Assembly (NCBI RefSeq): GCF_000715075.1
Contig: NC_134096.1
Coordinates: forward strand, 119,968,698 to 120,032,697
Length of the DNA: 64,000 nucleotides
Direction: 5' to 3'
Source of the DNA: Nicotiana tabacum
Taxonomy: Eukaryota > Streptophyta > Magnoliopsida > Solanales > Solanaceae
Below the pieces are notes generated by a model that was not told where the DNA came from, ran no database searches, and saw nothing but the letters and a program-made list of their open reading frames with translations. Position 1 is the stretch's first letter, and each line of letters starts with the position of its first letter. Shown here in pieces: positions 1-11,681 of this stretch. Position numbers and translations under genes: made by a program.

Positions 1-3000
1 AGAAAAAGAGGCATAGCAATCAACAGGGTCGAGGTCGAAGAAAGAAGAGACTCGGGACGTCATCATGGATCATGACACAGTGGAGGCTGCGGGTTCGACC
101 ATAGAAGACCTCGACCCCGTTCAATTGGACCTCAACGACCATAGCAAGAAGGCCTATATCGGCTGCAAACTCCACGAATCGGGTAAATTCAGTCAATTCT
201 AATTAGCTAATGCAGATTTGTTTGCTTTCAGCCATGCAGATATGTCGGGCATCCCAAAGGAAATCGCCACACACAAATTAAACGTCGACCCATTCCACCC
301 CCCAGTAAGGAAAGTCAGGCGTAAATTCAACTCCGCCATCAACAATGTAGTCCGCGAGGAGGTGGAAAATTGTTAGAGAACGGCTCCATCAGGGAGTCAA
401 AGTACCCCAAGTGGATCGCCAACGTAGTGAAGGTGAAAAAGAAAAATGGAAAATGGCAGATGTGCATGGATTTCACAGAGTTGAACAAAGCATGTCCGAA
501 GGATTTAGTTCTTATTACCCCATATCGACCAACTCATCGACACAACAGCCGAGCATGAACTATTGAGTTTCTTGGACGCTTACTCAGGCGATAATGAAAT
601 TCTTATAGAGGAAGAAGATCAAGAGAAGACCACGTTCATCACCCACCAAGGAATGTATTGCTATATGGTCATGCCGTTTGGACTGAAGAACACGGGGGCT
701 ACTTATTAAAGATTGGTAACAAAGATGTTCCAAGACCAGCTCAATAAGACCATGGAGGTATATATAGACGATATATTGGTCAAGTCCGAAAGGGCAGAGG
801 ATCACATCGATCATTTGAAAGAAACTTTTGACATACTCAAACGATACAGAATGAAGTTGAACCCAGAGAAATGCGTATCTGGCGTAGCCTCGGGAGAGTT
901 CTTGGGTTTCCTAGTGTCGCAGCGAGGGATCGAGGTCAACCCAGACCAAATCAAAGTTATATAAGGGATACCAGAACTCCTAACCACCAAAAAGCAAGTC
1001 TAAATGTTGACTAGTCATATCGTCGTCCTAACAAGGTTCATCTCGCGGTCGTCGGATAGATGTCATAAATTGTTTGGCATACTCCAGAAGGACAACGGCC
1101 TCGAATGGACTTCCGAGTGCGTCCAGGCTCTGCGAGAACTAAAGGCATACCTATCATCACCGCCACTACTTTTAAAACTCGAACCTGAGTAGCAACTCCT
1201 TGTCTATATAGACGTATCCGAGGTAGCAGTAAACGCAGTCTTGATCCGCGAAAACAAAGGTATGCAATCTCCCATATATTACATTAGCAAAACACTCGTC
1301 GATGCTTAGACGAGTTACCCACACCTCACAAAAATGGCTCTGGCCCTGGTTGTGGCTTCACAGAAGCTTAGACCCTATTTCAAATGCCACCCCATCTCGG
1401 TCGTTACGACCTTTCCCCTGAGGAGCATTTTGCATAAACCCGAGCTATCGGGGAGGCTGGCCAAATGGGCCATCGAGCTAAGTGAGCATGATATCACTTA
1501 CCAGTCATGAACGGCGATAAAGTCACAAGTGCTCGCCGACTTCAGTGCAAAAATAATGCCTGAAGTCGAAAGGGAAGCCGTCCAAGCTTCCCTCCAAACA
1601 CAATACCTCTGGGTCCTATACACCGATGGTACATCCAACGCATCAGGGTCCAGAATGGGACTCGTACTCAAGGTCCCAACATGCGAAGTAATTCGCTAGT
1701 CCATAAGGTGCCCGAATATGACTAATAATGAGGCCGAGTATGAGGCCATGATTTCAGGGTTAAGGCTAGCACTCAATTATGGGGCAAAGCGGCTGAAACT
1801 CCGCTACGATTCCCAGCTCGTAGTCAACCAAGTCACAGGGACTTTCCAAATCAAGGAACAAAGGTTGCAAAAATACCAGACCGAAATCTGCAAGCTATTG
1901 CCTGAGTTCAATGAATGCCAGTTGCCACGAGCATAGAATGTCGAAGAAGATGGCCTCGCCAAACTGGCCACAGCTACCAAAGGCATCACAACCGGAGATA
2001 AAAGCGTGGTCCACCTCCTGAACTCATCACTAGACCAAATCGAGGTAAGAACCATAAACTTAACTTGGGACTGGCGCAATCGTATTATCACATATTTGCA
2101 GGACAACATACTCCCAGACAACAAAAAAGAGGCCAAGAAATTAAGAATGCAAGCGGTGAGATATAGTCTCCTTTATAGCGACCTGTACTAGAGAACTTAT
2201 GGCGGCCCCTAGCGAAATGTTTGGGCCCGAACCAAACCCAGCGCGTCCTCGAAGAAGTCCATGAATGCCATTACGGTGCTCACTCCGGCAATTGAGCACT
2301 GATCAGATGCCTCATACGAGCGGGATACTATTGGCCCACCATGAAAAGGACGTCGCAGACTTCATAAGGAAATGCGAGTAGTGCCAAAAGTATGCCCCAA
2401 TGATTCACCAAGCAGGTGAACACCTCCACTCAGTCACCTCCCCTTGATCGTTCATCAAGTAGGAGATAGACATCGTGGGCCCCCTCCCAGCAAGACGAGG
2501 TAATGTACGATTCCTTTTAGTTTTAACTAAACTTTTCTCGAAATGGGTGGAAGCAGGAGCGTTCGCCCAAATATGGGAATAGTAAGTAATCACCTTTATA
2601 TGGAGAAACATCATCTGCCGATTCGGTTAACCCAAGGAGATCAACCGTGACAAAGGACCCCAGTTCATAAGAAAGAAAATTGTTGAGTTCTTCGAGAAGT
2701 GACATATCAAGAGGATGCTCTCAACCCCATATCACCTAGTGGGTAATGGGCAAGCAGAATCCTCCAACAAATCCATACTAAACATCATGAAGAAAAAACT
2801 CAAAGGCGCCAAGGGGCTGTGGTTGAAAATACTACCAGAAGTGTTATGGGCCTACCGAACAACTTTGAAAACCAGTATATGAGAGACACCCTACTCTCTA
2901 GTATATGGGACTGAGGCAGTTATACTGGTAGAGGTCGGAGAACCCAGCCTATGGTACTCATATGTAAGCGGCACGAGTAACGATGAAGGTAGAAGGCAGG

Positions 3001-3303
3001 AACTCAAAGAAATTAATGAACGAAGAGATATGTTGTACATAAGAATGGTCGCCCAAAAACAACAGGCAGAACGCTATTACAACAAGAGAGCAAAGGTATG
3101 GTCGCTCAATGTCGGGGACTACGTACTGAAGCCAAAACTCAAGCGAGCAAAGACCCCCGGGAAGGCAAGCTAGGAATGAATTGGGATGGTCCATACAATA
3201 TCACAGCCAAAGCGAACAAAGGTTCATTCCAACTAGATAGAATGGAAGAAAAGCTACTACCAAACAACTAGAACATCAGCCACCTCAAATACTTCAACTT
3301 CTA
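1..3303 (+). pseudogene. Tat-lineage Ty3/gypsy pol remnant (RT, RNase H, integrase)
   Basis: This is the 3' two-thirds of a gypsy polyprotein; its gag and protease lie left of the window. The reading starts in the spacer before the reverse transcriptase. The RT N-terminal block (LNKACPKD) ends near 528 and the catalytic YIDD is at 761-772. RNase H follows: an LYTDG motif near 1618, then an N-N-E-A-E-Y-E-A motif near 1720. The second RNase H domain and order are typical of the Tat/Ogre/Retand group. Integrase occupies about 2200-3230, with a decayed zinc-binding start, a catalytic core (KWVEAG, NGQAE) and a C-terminal GDYV segment. Stops and frameshifts occur every few hundred bases, so no product is expected. 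The family is clear. The exact Tat sublineage is inference. Confidence 0.9.
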
Positions 3304-3596
3304 AGAGAAAAAACGTCCCCCAAGTCGTACTCTTTTTTCCCTCACTTGAATTTTGTCCCATTTGGGTTTTCTCAAGAAGGTTTTTAACGAGGCGGCGAAA
3401 GGAACACTTCGAGTCGAAGTACGCGGAGGTAGGATCATGGTTACTATTTTATTTCTCGACCTCTCAATACTCTCCAGGTCAACCAATAAAGGGACTAGAT
3501 AGACTGGTACTGGGACTGGAATGCCAGCCAAAATCTGTAATTTTCTCTAAAGCAATAAGAAAACTTACGCTTATTAGTTCATCTTTTTCATGTTAA

Positions 3597-3818
3597 GGTT
3601 ATGTTCGACCCTGCTCGAACAAACACCTAACGAACCTCACTGCGATTTAATGAAAGGTTATGTTTGACCCTGCTCGAACAAACACCTACCAGCACTTGGC
3701 CACGATTTAATGATAGGTTATGTTCGACCCCGATCGAACAAACACCTACCAGCCCTCGGTTGTGATTTAAAGTGTTTGACCTCACTCGAACAAACACATA
3801 TCGGTCCTCGGCCATATC
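3597..3818 (+). repeat. About 60-bp tandem repeat, roughly four copies
   Basis: A unit of about 60 bp containing TCGACC..TGCTCGAACAAACACCTA is repeated head to tail at 3597-3656, 3657-3716, 3717-3770 and 3771-3818. The copies have drifted and the last two are shortened. It lies between the end of pol and the antisense gene, where Tat elements often carry tandem repeats. The flanking 300 bp on each side hold no gene. GTTTTTAACGAGGC near 3380 is shared with the second Tat element near 13060. Confidence 0.85.
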
Positions 3819-3984
3819 TCAACAAAGAAACAAAAATATACACAAGTACAAAAAATAAACCACAGGAATAGAAGAAGATGCAAGGAACAACTTTGATATT
3901 TCATATACTTAAGCTGTTTACAAAAGGCTCGTGAAGACGCCGACAAAAAATACACAAAAAGTCAAAAAGAAAACTACTAATCAC

Positions 3985-6766
3985 CGCCATTACGGCCTTC
4001 AACATCTTCGCCGGCTCGATCTTCAACATGATCGGCCAATTCCCTCACCATCTCGGCCCCCAGCGCTTTCGCCATCCTTGCCCGGAGGGTATATGGAATC
4101 ATACCAGGCCTCGTCCTCAAGGCGATCTACAACATCCTCGTCGCCCTCATCTTCCTCACCAGAACGAGGAGTAGCCAGATTAACCACATGCAATACGAGC
4201 CTCGTGAGCTTTGATACGAGCACCCTCAAAATTTGTAACAGAAATGGAGCCCGCTACATGCAACTCCCAAAGCACATCCAGTCGGGCTTTGGCATGAATC
4301 CACTCTTTGTATAAATCACAAGGAATGTTGGGGAAGCCGGAAGTTGCAGATGAAGAAGGCTGTTCAAGTAGTTTAGCGATCTCGGTCTCCAAACCAGCCA
4401 CTCGATCATAAAGATCAGAGGTCTCTTTCTCCAACTACCCAATCCTCTCATCGAGCCGCTCTTCTTTGAGCCTTGTCGTTGTTAATAATTTTCTCGCTCA
4501 GAATGGAGAGTCTAGATCACTACCTCAAGAGACTCCACCTTCCTCAAAGCCTCCAACTGAGCGTACCCCGCCTTCTCTAGCTCCTCCATCTTCTCGGCAA
4601 TCTCGCCACTAGGAGCCTCTGCCCTAAATTGATACTCCTCAAGCTGGCCTCGCAGCAAGACCACCTAAGCTTGAAGATCACTGCACTGGTCTTTGAACCT
4701 TTTGCTGAGCTTGAGCTCTTCCTCCTTGCTCCTCAATGTCCCATCCAAGATGTTGCACTTCCCCACCATCCGCACTAGTTCCTCGTCTCTAGCCTTCAAG
4801 TCATCCCTTAGTTGGTGCATATTGCCGCTTTTGCGGAGCCGGCACTGAAGCTCCCAGTACTTCTCAGGCACCTGAAATACTTATCCTTCAACTTCACATT
4901 AATGTCATTGCGTCTCTGCTCCCTACAAGCACTCTCAATCTCCAGGACAACCATCCACAAAATAAATGTAGTTAGAACTTACGAAAGAACAAAACATAAG
5001 AAAAATAATAGATAGCAAATGTACTTACTCGAAAGGCGAGGCCGGCAATATTATTCGACAGGGCGCTGTCATCTATAGTCTTGAGGGTTGTACCCTCAAC
5101 TTCAGAACAAAGAGGGACAAGGGAAGGGATAATCTTCTCGGTATCCACAAGAAGATTACAGTCCATCGGGATCGATATAGTCCTCGAACCCCCTTCCAAC
5201 CTCACATCAAGTTGAGTAATCCCCTCGTCAATCATCCTCAACTCATCTACATCTATGTCGGAGTCAGATCTAACATCCTCCTCAACGACGACCTTCCCCC
5301 TACCATCAATCGAGGAAGGCACGTCCGCCGCGACCCCAGAAGATGAGTCTTCTCTGCGCCTCGAAGGAACAGAGTCGTCATTGCTTACCACGCCTTCGGC
5401 CGCCTCCCCCACAGGACGCGTACTTATTTTCTCCAAACAATGGGCCTCAGGACTCGCCTCTAGGCTCTCCCCGATATGCATTGTGGCCGTTTCCTGAAGG
5501 ACAAGGCCACTATCTCCTATGACAACGGTTGTCAGTCTCTCTCCCCCGACGTCCATGGCCCTTCTCTTAAGAGGCATCAAACCACCATCTTTAGGCAAGG
5601 CGTCTTCCTCATCAATTAGCGAATAAGGTCGGGAGGCAGGAGCCACAGAAAGGACGAAGACGAGCTCTCAAGTTACAGTAGCCGAGGTCGAGATCGTAAT
5701 GGAAGATGCAGTGGCCGTAACATGAGCCGAAGTCGAGGAGGCAGCAACAGCCCTACGAAAAGAAGGCACTGGTGCCCGGCTCCTCCGAGAACCCCTGCCT
5801 AAGAAAAAGACAGTACTAAGTCAACAAAATGAATCCGTATAAAATAGGAGACAGAGTGGCCACGACCAAAGATAGGAGATTACCAGTTAAAGGGAGAACA
5901 AGCCCAAATTTCTTGAAAAACCTTGGCCAATCACGGATTACTATGATATGAGGGAGGAGTCGCTCGACCCAGTCAGAAATATAAGGGGCCACAGAAAGAG
6001 GCTGATTGTTGGCTACAAAAGGGAAAAAAATCATCACCAATCAAATTTCAAAATCAAAAGTAAAAATAGAAGGAAACACGGCACTTATGAGCGTAGTTCC
6101 AAGCTTTGGGAAAGCCGTTGACGTTTTCCACGATGTCCTCGGTCCTAACGAAGAAGAAGTTAAGCTAGAACTAACGATTAGCTTTGTCGTTTATCTTCAC
6201 CACCAAGAATATGCCTCCTCGGTGGCTAAGGTTCAACATCACGCCCTATAAAAGCCAGGGGCGAATAGGTGTATCAAGTGTCGTAGTGTCAGTTCGACTC
6301 CGTCTAGCTTGGCGAATTTGGTCAACATCTTTATCACCTTGTAGACATACGGTGCAAGCTGAGCCGGGCAAACACCGTAGTAGCGACAAAATTCCTCCAC
6401 TAGCGGGAGGAGAGGGAAAGAATAGCCATGAGAAATAGATAGGCATAGAGGGCGCAGTACCTAGGGCGGTGTACCTGTACCACATCCCCTTTGGTTGGGA
6501 TCAACTCAACATGGCTAGGAAGGCCGAATTTGGCCTCGAGCTCCGCCAATTCTTTAGGCATCATCAATGATTTAAAAATTCCATGTAGCATCCGGTACTT
6601 TGGTAAGATCGGACCTGGAATCAGGATTACGTGAGATTATCTCATCCACCAACGTGAATGTTTCATCCTCAACAATTGTGGAAGTACCTTCCCCATGAGA
6701 GGGAAACACCACTGCCAAGGGAGCCACATGACTTCCCTCACCAGACTCAGAAGGTACGTTAGACAT
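3985..6766 (-). pseudogene. Antisense gene of Tat element 1 (putative gypsy-type transposon protein)
   Basis: A decayed gene runs opposite to pol. From the ATG at 6766 come an acidic/serine-rich start (MSNVPSESGEG), then a domain at about 6560-6090 resembling Pfam PF04195 (LVEEFCRYYGV, LAPYVYKVIKML, RGGIFLVVK). The reading resumes at about 6022 (WVERLLP) after a probable intron whose acceptor is TTTTGTAG near 6024. A long Ser/Asp/Glu-rich region follows (open at 4972-5646), then coiled-coil-like stretches at 4871-4665 and 4434-4180, and an acidic tail near 4150. Several in-frame stops break it. Retand-like Tat elements are known to carry antisense ORFs between pol and the 3' LTR. The function is unknown, and the domain name is by recall of the family pattern. 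Confidence 0.75.
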
Positions 6767-6930
6767 GATTCGATGTAAGGAAAAGAGGTATCAAACGAGG
6801 AGAAGTTAAGAACAATATAAATCACTAAAACAAAGAAGAGAAGTTAGAAGCAAGAAGAGAGCAAGAGAAAAGTATCGGATTTCGAAACAACTGAAGATTT
6901 AAAACTTCAAAATCTTGTCCAAATACCTCA

Positions 6931-6938
6931 TTTATAAA
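6931..6938 (-). promoter_or_regulatory. TATA-like box of the antisense gene, element 1
   Basis: On the minus strand TTTATAAATG lies about 165 bp before the ATG at 6766. It is followed by a pyrimidine-rich leader, as in plant 5' UTRs. The promoter role is inferred from position and composition. Confidence 0.4.
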
Positions 6939-6950
6939 GGTCTTGGCACC

Positions 6951-7296
6951 GAAAAAAAGGCTCATCATTACTGGCACTGGAACCGAAGCGACATGTCTAA
7001 TCAGAGGTCACACGCAAAACAAAAGCGACTCATCAAGAATATGCATCAATAAGCGTCATAATGACGCATGACATTATGACATCATCCTAACTCGTGGAAA
7101 GCATAACTCTAGCAAGTCACCTGGAAAATCGAAGCGTTTGAAATGCGCTGCCCGCGCTGACACTTTGTCGCAACCATCACGACCTAAGGCTAAGTATTTT
7201 ATATTTCATCAGTTATTTCATTATCTTTTGGATCAAATTAATTCACTTGTCTAGAAATCACGAACATATTCAACTGTATCGTTTTACGGGTAAACA
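6951..7296 (+). mobile_element. Truncated or hybrid LTR joining Tat elements 1 and 2
   Basis: A purine run at 6951-6960 could be the polypurine tract of element 1. The stretch ends TTTTACGGGTAAACA at 7296. The last 100 or so bases match the end of the 3' LTR of element 2 (29335-29445) closely, while sequence upstream of about 7190 does not align clearly. No LTR TATA box is seen here, whereas the 836-bp 3' LTR has one. It reads as one shortened LTR serving as 3' end of element 1 and 5' end of element 2. Confidence 0.6.
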
Positions 7297-7299
7297 GTT

Positions 7300-7316
7300 T
7301 GGCGCCCACCGTGGGG
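7300..7316 (+). other. Primer binding site, Tat element 2
   Basis: TGGCGCCCACCGTGGGG begins three bases after the LTR end. It starts with the TGG required to pair with a tRNA CCA end and has the form usual in Tat-type elements. I did not assign the tRNA. Confidence 0.75.
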
Positions 7317-7401
7317 ACTAGACAGTCGTGCGATTAAATTGATCCTTGCCTTTTTTACTAATGTGTTTGATTAGTTTGTCTTAGCAAAAATCACAAAAGA
7401 A

Positions 7402-8870
7402 ATGGAAGATAACACTGTTAACGGCACACGCAACCCTGAAATTCAAGGGGAGCAGCCTCATTTCAAGGATTCAATCAGTGACACTCACTATGAGGGTAAT
7501 GACACCACACCAGTGCATGACGGGCGGAACCCTCGACAGGTTCGGGAGACGACTACTGATGATGCTGATGAGGAGCATGTAACGGATGCAGTGAGGGTCC
7601 TACAAGAGTAACATGCAATCATTCTAAGTCATCTCACGCGGCAGGATTATGTTATGATGGAACTAAAGCACGCGCTATCAGGCTCTTCAAATAATGAGGC
7701 GAGATCCCATTCCTTCCGATGTTCCCGCAAACCAAACGATGCAAAGAGTCGACAGCAACACTTCCAGGGACGAAGTTGGCTCTGACGGGGCCGGGGGGAG
7801 TAGATCCGGCCTCAACAACGGTAACAATCCGTTCAAGGATGAACTTTTGCAGTTTATGAAGGAAGTAAATGCCCGCATGGATCAAATCCTGGGCGCGCCA
7901 CCAATATTGAAAGGCCCGAACTCAAAGAAGTATATTCAATTACCGTACAAACCGAGTGTGGCCCAGGAATTAATCCCGAAGTGGTTCAAATTAGCCGAAG
8001 TGCCGAAGTATGACGGAACTTCAGATCCACAAAAGCTCATTACCACCTACACAACAGCAGTGAAAGGAAATGATTTGGCTCCTCACGAAATTGAGTCCAT
8101 GTTGCTGAAAAGATTTGGTGAAACTCTCACGAGAGGGGCTTTAATGTGGTATTCATTATTGCCCGAGAATTTCATGGATTCCTTTGAGATGCTCGTGGAT
8201 TCTTTCATCAAATTGTATGCCGGTGCCAGAAAGGTACAAACCCGAAAGGCCGACATATTCAGGATCGCGCAGGGAGTATCTGAATTATTATAAGAGTTCG
8301 TTACCCGGTTCCAGAAGGAAAGGATGTTACTACCGGCAGTTTCGGATGAATGGGAGGCTGAAGCGTTCACCAAAGGTTTAAATCCGAGAAGTTCAGACGT
8401 TTCCCGGAAGTTGAAAGAAAATCTGCTCGAGTTTCAAGCGATGACTTGGGCGGATGTCCACAACAGGTACGAGTCAAAAATAAGGATCGGAGACGATCAG
8501 GTTGGCTTTCCATTGTCGACCAATGGATGGGAGAAGAATAGAGAAAAAATGAAAGATGATACTGACGCGGATAAATGAAACAGATCGCTACAGGATAGAG
8601 AAATCTCGGGGTCGCAAGATTCTTCTTACCCAAAGTTGTCGAAGTATAACTTTAATGTTAGTGTGGTGGAGTTGGTATCAGCCATGAGAATTATCAAAGA
8701 GGCACGATTCCCAAGACCTATGAAATATGATCCGAGCTAGAGGGATCTCAATTTATGGTGTGAATACCATGGCACTAATGGCCACCGGACTGGGGACTGC
8801 CGACACCTTCGGGAAGAAGTGGAAACACTGTTAAAGAATGGTCACCTTAGAGAATTCTTGAGTGACTGAG
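7402..8870 (+). pseudogene. gag of Tat element 2
   Basis: Capsid-like gag begins at ATG 7402 (MEDNTVNG), 86 bp after the PBS. The first 69 residues end at a stop, and the reading continues in another frame from about 7694. The retrotransposon gag domain spans about 7920-8490 (VPKYDGTSDP, RGALMWYSLLP, FIKLYAGARK, TWADVHNRYESK). A stop at 8291 interrupts it. A C-H-H-C knuckle (CEYHGTNGHRTGDC) sits near 8760-8805. The product would assemble the particle and bind RNA, but frameshift and stops make it a relic. Confidence 0.85.
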
Positions 8871-8893
8871 CTAAAAATAATTATGGTCGGAAC

Positions 8894-9540
8894 ATGGGCG
8901 ACGTGGAAACCTCGAATACAGGAGAAGAACCCCCATGCCAAACAATCAATATGATCTTCGAAGGAAATGAAATTATTGAGGTCACCTTTTCGGCAGCAAA
9001 GAAGACAAAAGTATCGATAACTCATAGTAAAAGGCTTTGGGAAGACGATATCACATTTACGGACGAAGATGCAGACGGATTACTGCTACCGCACAATGAC
9101 GCACTGGTAATTTATTTAAATGTGTTAGATTTTAAAATTAAACGTGTTTTAGTGGATCCAGGAAGTTCAGCTAATATCGTATAATGGAGAGTACTGGAGC
9201 GAGCTAAACTCACTGGAAGCATTATCTCGGCAATGAAACTCCTCGCCGGATTCAACCTCGCAAGCATGACAACCCAGGGAGAAATTTTACTGCTCATGAA
9301 CGCTGAGGGAGTAATGAAGACAACTCTCTTCGAAGTGGTAGATGGATACATGAGGTATAACATCATCTTGGAAAGACCATGGATGCACGAGATGAAAGTT
9401 TTGCCTTCAACATATCACCAATTGTTAAAGTTTTCGACACCCGAGGGGATCAAACAGATAAGGGGTAATCAACTGGCAGCAAGGGAGATGAATGCAATTT
9501 CGGCCTCCTATAGGAAAGGAAAGGAATGTGCGACATAGAA
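8894..9540 (+). pseudogene. Aspartic protease of Tat element 2
   Basis: A retropepsin-like segment follows gag directly. The active-site region reads LVDPGSSANIV (near 9150-9183) and ends at a TAA right after it. The fold continues with MKLLAGFNLASM, FEVVDGYMRYNIILERPWMHEM and ends near 9540. The usual D-T/S-G triad is replaced by D-P-G, which is common in plant gypsy elements. The in-frame stop shows it is inactive. Confidence 0.8.
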
Positions 9541-9599
9541 ATTACCGGAACCGGCACCTGCCCCCGAACTAGATGAAGTTAGCTCGGGGACTAAAGAGT

Positions 9600-10328
9600 C
9601 GGAATACTACCAGGTACCAAGGTATTTTCAAGTATCAGAAGAAACGGACGCGACGAAGTCCACGATAGAAGAACTGGAGCAAGCTGTGTTGTTCGAAGAA
9701 CTCCTAGAAAGGAAATTCCATTTGGGAACAGGACTGCACCCGGAGCTCAGGTTTGCTTTTATCGAATTCCTTAAAATTAATGCTGATTGTTTTGCATGGT
9801 CCCATGATGATATGACAGGAATCCCGACGGAGATATCCATGCACAAGTTAAGCTTGGATCCCAACATACCTCCGGTAAGGTAGAAGAAGCGCCCTATTGC
9901 CGAAGCAAGGAATAAATTCGTGAAAGAAGAGGTAACACGTTTACTTAAGATTGGTTCAATCCGAGAGGTAAGATATTCGGACTGGCTAGCCAATGTAGTA
10001 GTAGTTCCTAAGAAAAATAATAAATTTTACATGTGCGTAGATTATAAGGATCTTAATAAGGCGTGCCCGAAAGACTCATTCCTATTGCCAAATATCGATC
10101 AAATGATTAATGTCACGGCCGAACACAAGTTAATGAGTTTCCTTGATGCTTATTCTGGGTACAATCAAATCAAGATGAACCCAGAAGATTAGGAAAAGAC
10201 TTCGTTTATAACAAAGTTTGGCATATATTGTTACAATGTGATGCCCTTCGGGTTAAAAAAATGCCGGAGCCACTTATCAACGGCTCGTGAATAAGATGTT
10301 CAAAAAACAAATAGGAAAAACTATGGAA

Positions 10329-10379
<51 letters not shown>

Positions 10380-10644
10380 AATAGGAACGACTATGGAAGT
10401 ATATATAGACGATATGCTCTTTAAGTCTTTGAATGCAGGTGATCACCTGAAGCATTTGCAAGAAACATTCGACATCCTGAGGGAGAACAATATGAAACTT
10501 AACCCCAAGAAGTGTGCGTTCGGGGTCAGTTCAGGTAAGTTCCTAGGATTTCTAGTCTCACAAAGAGGATTTGAGGTAAATCTCGACAAAATCAAGGCCA
10601 TAGATGACATCCCGGATCAATTGTCTAACGTAAAAGAAGTCTAG
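9600..10644 (+). pseudogene. Reverse transcriptase of Tat element 2
   Basis: The spacer and RT contain MTGIPTEISMHKL, EEVTRLLKIGSIREV, LNKACPKDSF, MSFLDAYSGYNQIKM and YIDDMLFKS. The catalytic YIDD codons are at about 10402-10413. Damage includes a stop in VR*KKRP near 9882, a stop at 10190, an extra A near 10255 and a (TA)n expansion just before YIDD. The domain order and sequence match element 1 closely, so the two belong to related families. Confidence 0.88.
10331..10377 (+). repeat. (TA)n microsatellite inside the RT gene
   Basis: About 22 TA units sit in the RT reading frame. They are flanked on both sides by near-identical copies of AAATAGGAA..ACTATGGAAGT (10309-10330 and 10379-10400). 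The right copy leads into the YIDD codons. Confidence 0.95.
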
Positions 10645-10661
10645 AGGCTCACATAGGGAGA

Positions 10662-11680
10662 TTGGCAGCTTTGAGCAGGTTCATTTTCCGTTCATCGAAA
10701 AAATGTCATCGCTTCTTCGCACTACTCAAAAAGAAAAATAATTTTGAATGGACACCGGAGTGTCGGCAAGACTTGAAGGAGTTGAAAAAATATTTGTCAA
10801 GCCCTTTGTTGCTCTCAAAACCAAAAGAAGGTAAAATATTGCTAGTTTACCTCGCGGTTTCAGAAGTTGCGGTAAGTACAGTTTTAGTCCGGGAGGACGA
10901 AGGTAAGCAATCTCCCATTTATTACGTTAGTAAAATTTTAACGGGAGCAGAATCTCGCTACCCACATCTGGAAAAGCTGGCCTTAGCTCTCGTAGTAGTC
11001 GCTCGAAAGTTGAGGCCCTACTTCCAATGCCACCCGATAGCTGTGGTGACTACTTTCCCTCTGAGGAATATCCTCCATAAACTCGAGCTCTCGAATAGAT
11101 TGGCCAAATGGGCCGTCGAAATGAGCGAGATCGATATAGAATATAAATCGAAGACTGCAATTAAGTCGCAAGTCTTGGCTAACTTCATGGCCGATTTTAG
11201 TCCGGGACTATTGCCTCTGGCGGCCAAGGAGGCAATAATGGTGTCAGAACCGACATCGGGAGTTTGGACCTTATTTACGGATGGAGCTTCAAAAGTAAAA
11301 GGGTCCGGGCTTGGAATAGACTTGATCACGCCTTCGGGGGAAACCTTAAGGCAAGCCATCAGAACGATTCCCTTAACTAACAATAAGGCAGAGTATGAAG
11401 CTTTGATTGCAGGGCTCGAATTGGCCTGGGGGCTTAACTCCGAAATCATCGAAATCAAATGTGATTCGCAGTTGGTGGTGAATCGGGTCTACGAAATATT
11501 TGACACCAAAGAAGAACGTATGCAGCAATACATGGTAAAAGTTCAAGCTTTATTGGTATGATTCCGAGAGTGGTCAATTACTCATATCTCGAGGGAAGAT
11601 AATGCGGAAGCAGATTCATTGGCAATTTTGGGCTCCTCAACAGAAGTCCAGGGATCCGAATCGGGAACGGTAGTATAACT
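10662..11680 (+). pseudogene. RNase H domains of Tat element 2
   Basis: The longest open stretch of this element (10662-11561, 299 codons). It covers the RT connection and first RNase H (SRFIFRSSKKCHRFF, SPIYYVSKILTGAESRYP, ALALVVVARKLRPYF), then the second, Tat-type RNase H (LFTDGASKVKGSGLG, NNKAEYEALIAGLELA, CDSQLVVNRV). A stop at 11559 precedes ISREDNAEADSLA. Acidic residues of the DG and E-Y-E-A motifs are present. The RNase H would degrade template RNA during reverse transcription. Confidence 0.88.
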
Positions 11681-11681
11681 G

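Noticed and set aside
3597..3818. CRISPR-like array
   Set aside because: The repeats are contiguous without unique spacers, the copies drift, and the context is a plant retrotransposon.
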